Of a stretch of 6,341 bases of DNA, positions 5,867 through 6,341 are shown piece by piece. Every line of letters starts with the position of its first letter. The stretch's first letter is position 1. Source of the DNA: Betaproteobacteria bacterium (GTDB taxonomy: Bacteria > Pseudomonadota > Gammaproteobacteria > Burkholderiales > Casimicrobiaceae); NCBI GenBank assembly GCA_005888865.1, contig VBCL01000145.1, positions 12,424 through 18,764 on the forward strand. The letters run 5' to 3'. A program made the translations under genes and the position numbers. A model generated the notes under the pieces. The model worked only from the letters and a program-made list of their open reading frames with translations, made no database searches and was not told the DNA's origin.

Positions 5867-5898
5867 TCATTGGGGAACTCATTGGAGAACTCACTGGG
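5863..5898. repeat. Three tandem 12-bp units carrying overlapped stop/start codons
   Basis: Units at 5863-5874, 5875-5886 and 5887-5898 read GAACTCATTGGG, GAACTCATTGGA and GAACTCACTGGG on the plus strand. On the coding (minus) strand each contains (A/G)TGAGTTC, so each overlaps a TGA in the frame of the DUF4019 gene with an ATG or GTG start one frame over. The first TGA (5893-5891) is the DUF4019 stop. The last ATG (5870-5868) is the most likely start of the zinc-ribbon gene. Because 12 is a multiple of three, all three starts share a frame (SSPMSSPMSSDN). Confidence 0.85.
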
Positions 5899-6316
5899 GA
5901 AAATACCCGATGACCCGCCACTTCCCGTCAGCTTCGCGCTCCATCGACAGCGACTCGCGGCCATTTGCCTTCGCGAAGGTGGTACTGAACAGGATTTGCG
6001 CGTAGTCGCCTTCCGGATACCCGGAAAGCGTTTTGCTAAACCGCGCCGGGCCGGCAGTCCGGCGAGTGACGGTGCCGAGTCGCGCCTGCGTCTTCTTGAG
6101 CCCTTCGGCCCAGACGGCCACGGAGATCGCGGATTGAAACTTCTTCCCCGCAGCGCCCCAGCTCGCTTGCGCATCGCCGCGATCGACGAACGCCAGCCAT
6201 TGCCGCGCGGCCGCCTGTGCCGCGATCACATTCGGGTCCTGCGCCAGGGCGACGCTCGCGACGCACGCCAGACACAGCGCGGCAAGCAGCCGGCGCCGCA
6301 ACAAAGCGAAATACAT
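5891..6316 (-). CDS. Exported DUF4019-family protein
   Basis: This 141-residue protein has a signal peptide (three Arg at 7-9, hydrophobic core about 10-23, likely cut after Val-Ala-Leu-Ala before QDPN), so it is predicted to be periplasmic. The mature part matches the DUF4019 pattern as I know it: AARQWLAFVDRGDAQASWGAAGKKFQ near the start, VWAEGLKKTQARLGTVTRR in the middle, GDYAQILFSTTFAKA and then MEREADGKWRVIGYFPQ at the end. The fold is likely a small cystatin/NTF2-like alpha-beta sheet, and no catalytic residues are known. The biochemical role of the family is not established. ATG 6316 has no clear Shine-Dalgarno in the 25 bases visible upstream. Its TGA stop lies in the first 12-bp repeat unit, immediately before the zinc-ribbon gene on the same strand, so the two are probably co-transcribed and translationally coupled. 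Confidence 0.88.
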   Translation of the reverse strand: MYFALLRRRLLAALCLACVASVALAQDPNVIAAQAAARQWLAFVDRGDAQASWGAAGKKFQSAISVAVWAEGLKKTQARLGTVTRRTAGPARFSKTLSGYPEGDYAQILFSTTFAKANGRESLSMEREADGKWRVIGYFPQ

Positions 6317-6341
6317 CGTCAGGAGTGCAGGAACTGATCGA

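Noticed and set aside
5714..6337. 207-codon plus-strand frame at the right end
   Set aside because: It is antisense to the DUF4019 gene and to the first zinc ribbon, both of which are supported by family motifs.

Overview
The window is GC-rich (roughly two thirds G+C by eye) and densely coded, with short gaps. It looks like a chromosomal segment from a betaproteobacterium, probably Burkholderiales-like. The basis is inference: the high-GC codon use, a subclass-I ferredoxin-NADP+ reductase ending in Tyr-Trp, a DUF4019 exported protein and a two-zinc-ribbon membrane protein. I see no rRNA, tRNA, CRISPR array, transposase or phage gene. Base and codon use look uniform, so nothing points to recent transfer.

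Layout from left to right. (1) Minus strand 1-1252: the N-terminal 417 codons of a large cytosolic protein of unknown function that runs off the left edge. (2) 1253-1480: a 228-bp divergent promoter region with a good minus-strand sigma70-type promoter, a Shine-Dalgarno-led 15-codon leader frame and a 7-bp-arm palindrome just before the start codon. (3) Plus strand 1481-1975: an exported FKBP-type peptidyl-prolyl isomerase. (4) 1976-2162: a convergent gap with three small perfect hairpins. (5) Minus strand 2163-2918: ferredoxin/flavodoxin-NADP+ reductase. (6) Plus strand 2954-3906: a two-gene operon, a RimJ/RimL-type GNAT acetyltransferase overlapping by ATGA a small exported, possibly lipidated, beta-rich protein of unknown function. 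(7) Minus strand 3926-4654: an NADP(H)-type short-chain dehydrogenase. (8) 4655-4768: a gap carrying GTGAA motifs repeated in opposing orientations. (9) Minus strand 4769-5866 and 5891-6316: a tail-anchored double-zinc-ribbon membrane protein preceded by a DUF4019 exported protein, probably one transcription unit.

The genes do not form one evident pathway. They are a set of housekeeping and envelope genes in alternating directions: protein folding in the periplasm (FKBP), redox supply (FNR, SDR), acetylation (GNAT) and envelope proteins (DUF4019, zinc ribbon, small lipoprotein).

I found no convincing new multi-gene system. The most notable spot is the junction of the last two genes (5840-5898). 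A 12-bp unit is repeated three times there, and each copy overlaps a TGA stop with an ATG/GTG start. The best start codon for the zinc-ribbon gene is one base out of frame with its body. This is either a real frameshift, an unusual initiation, or a sequence error.
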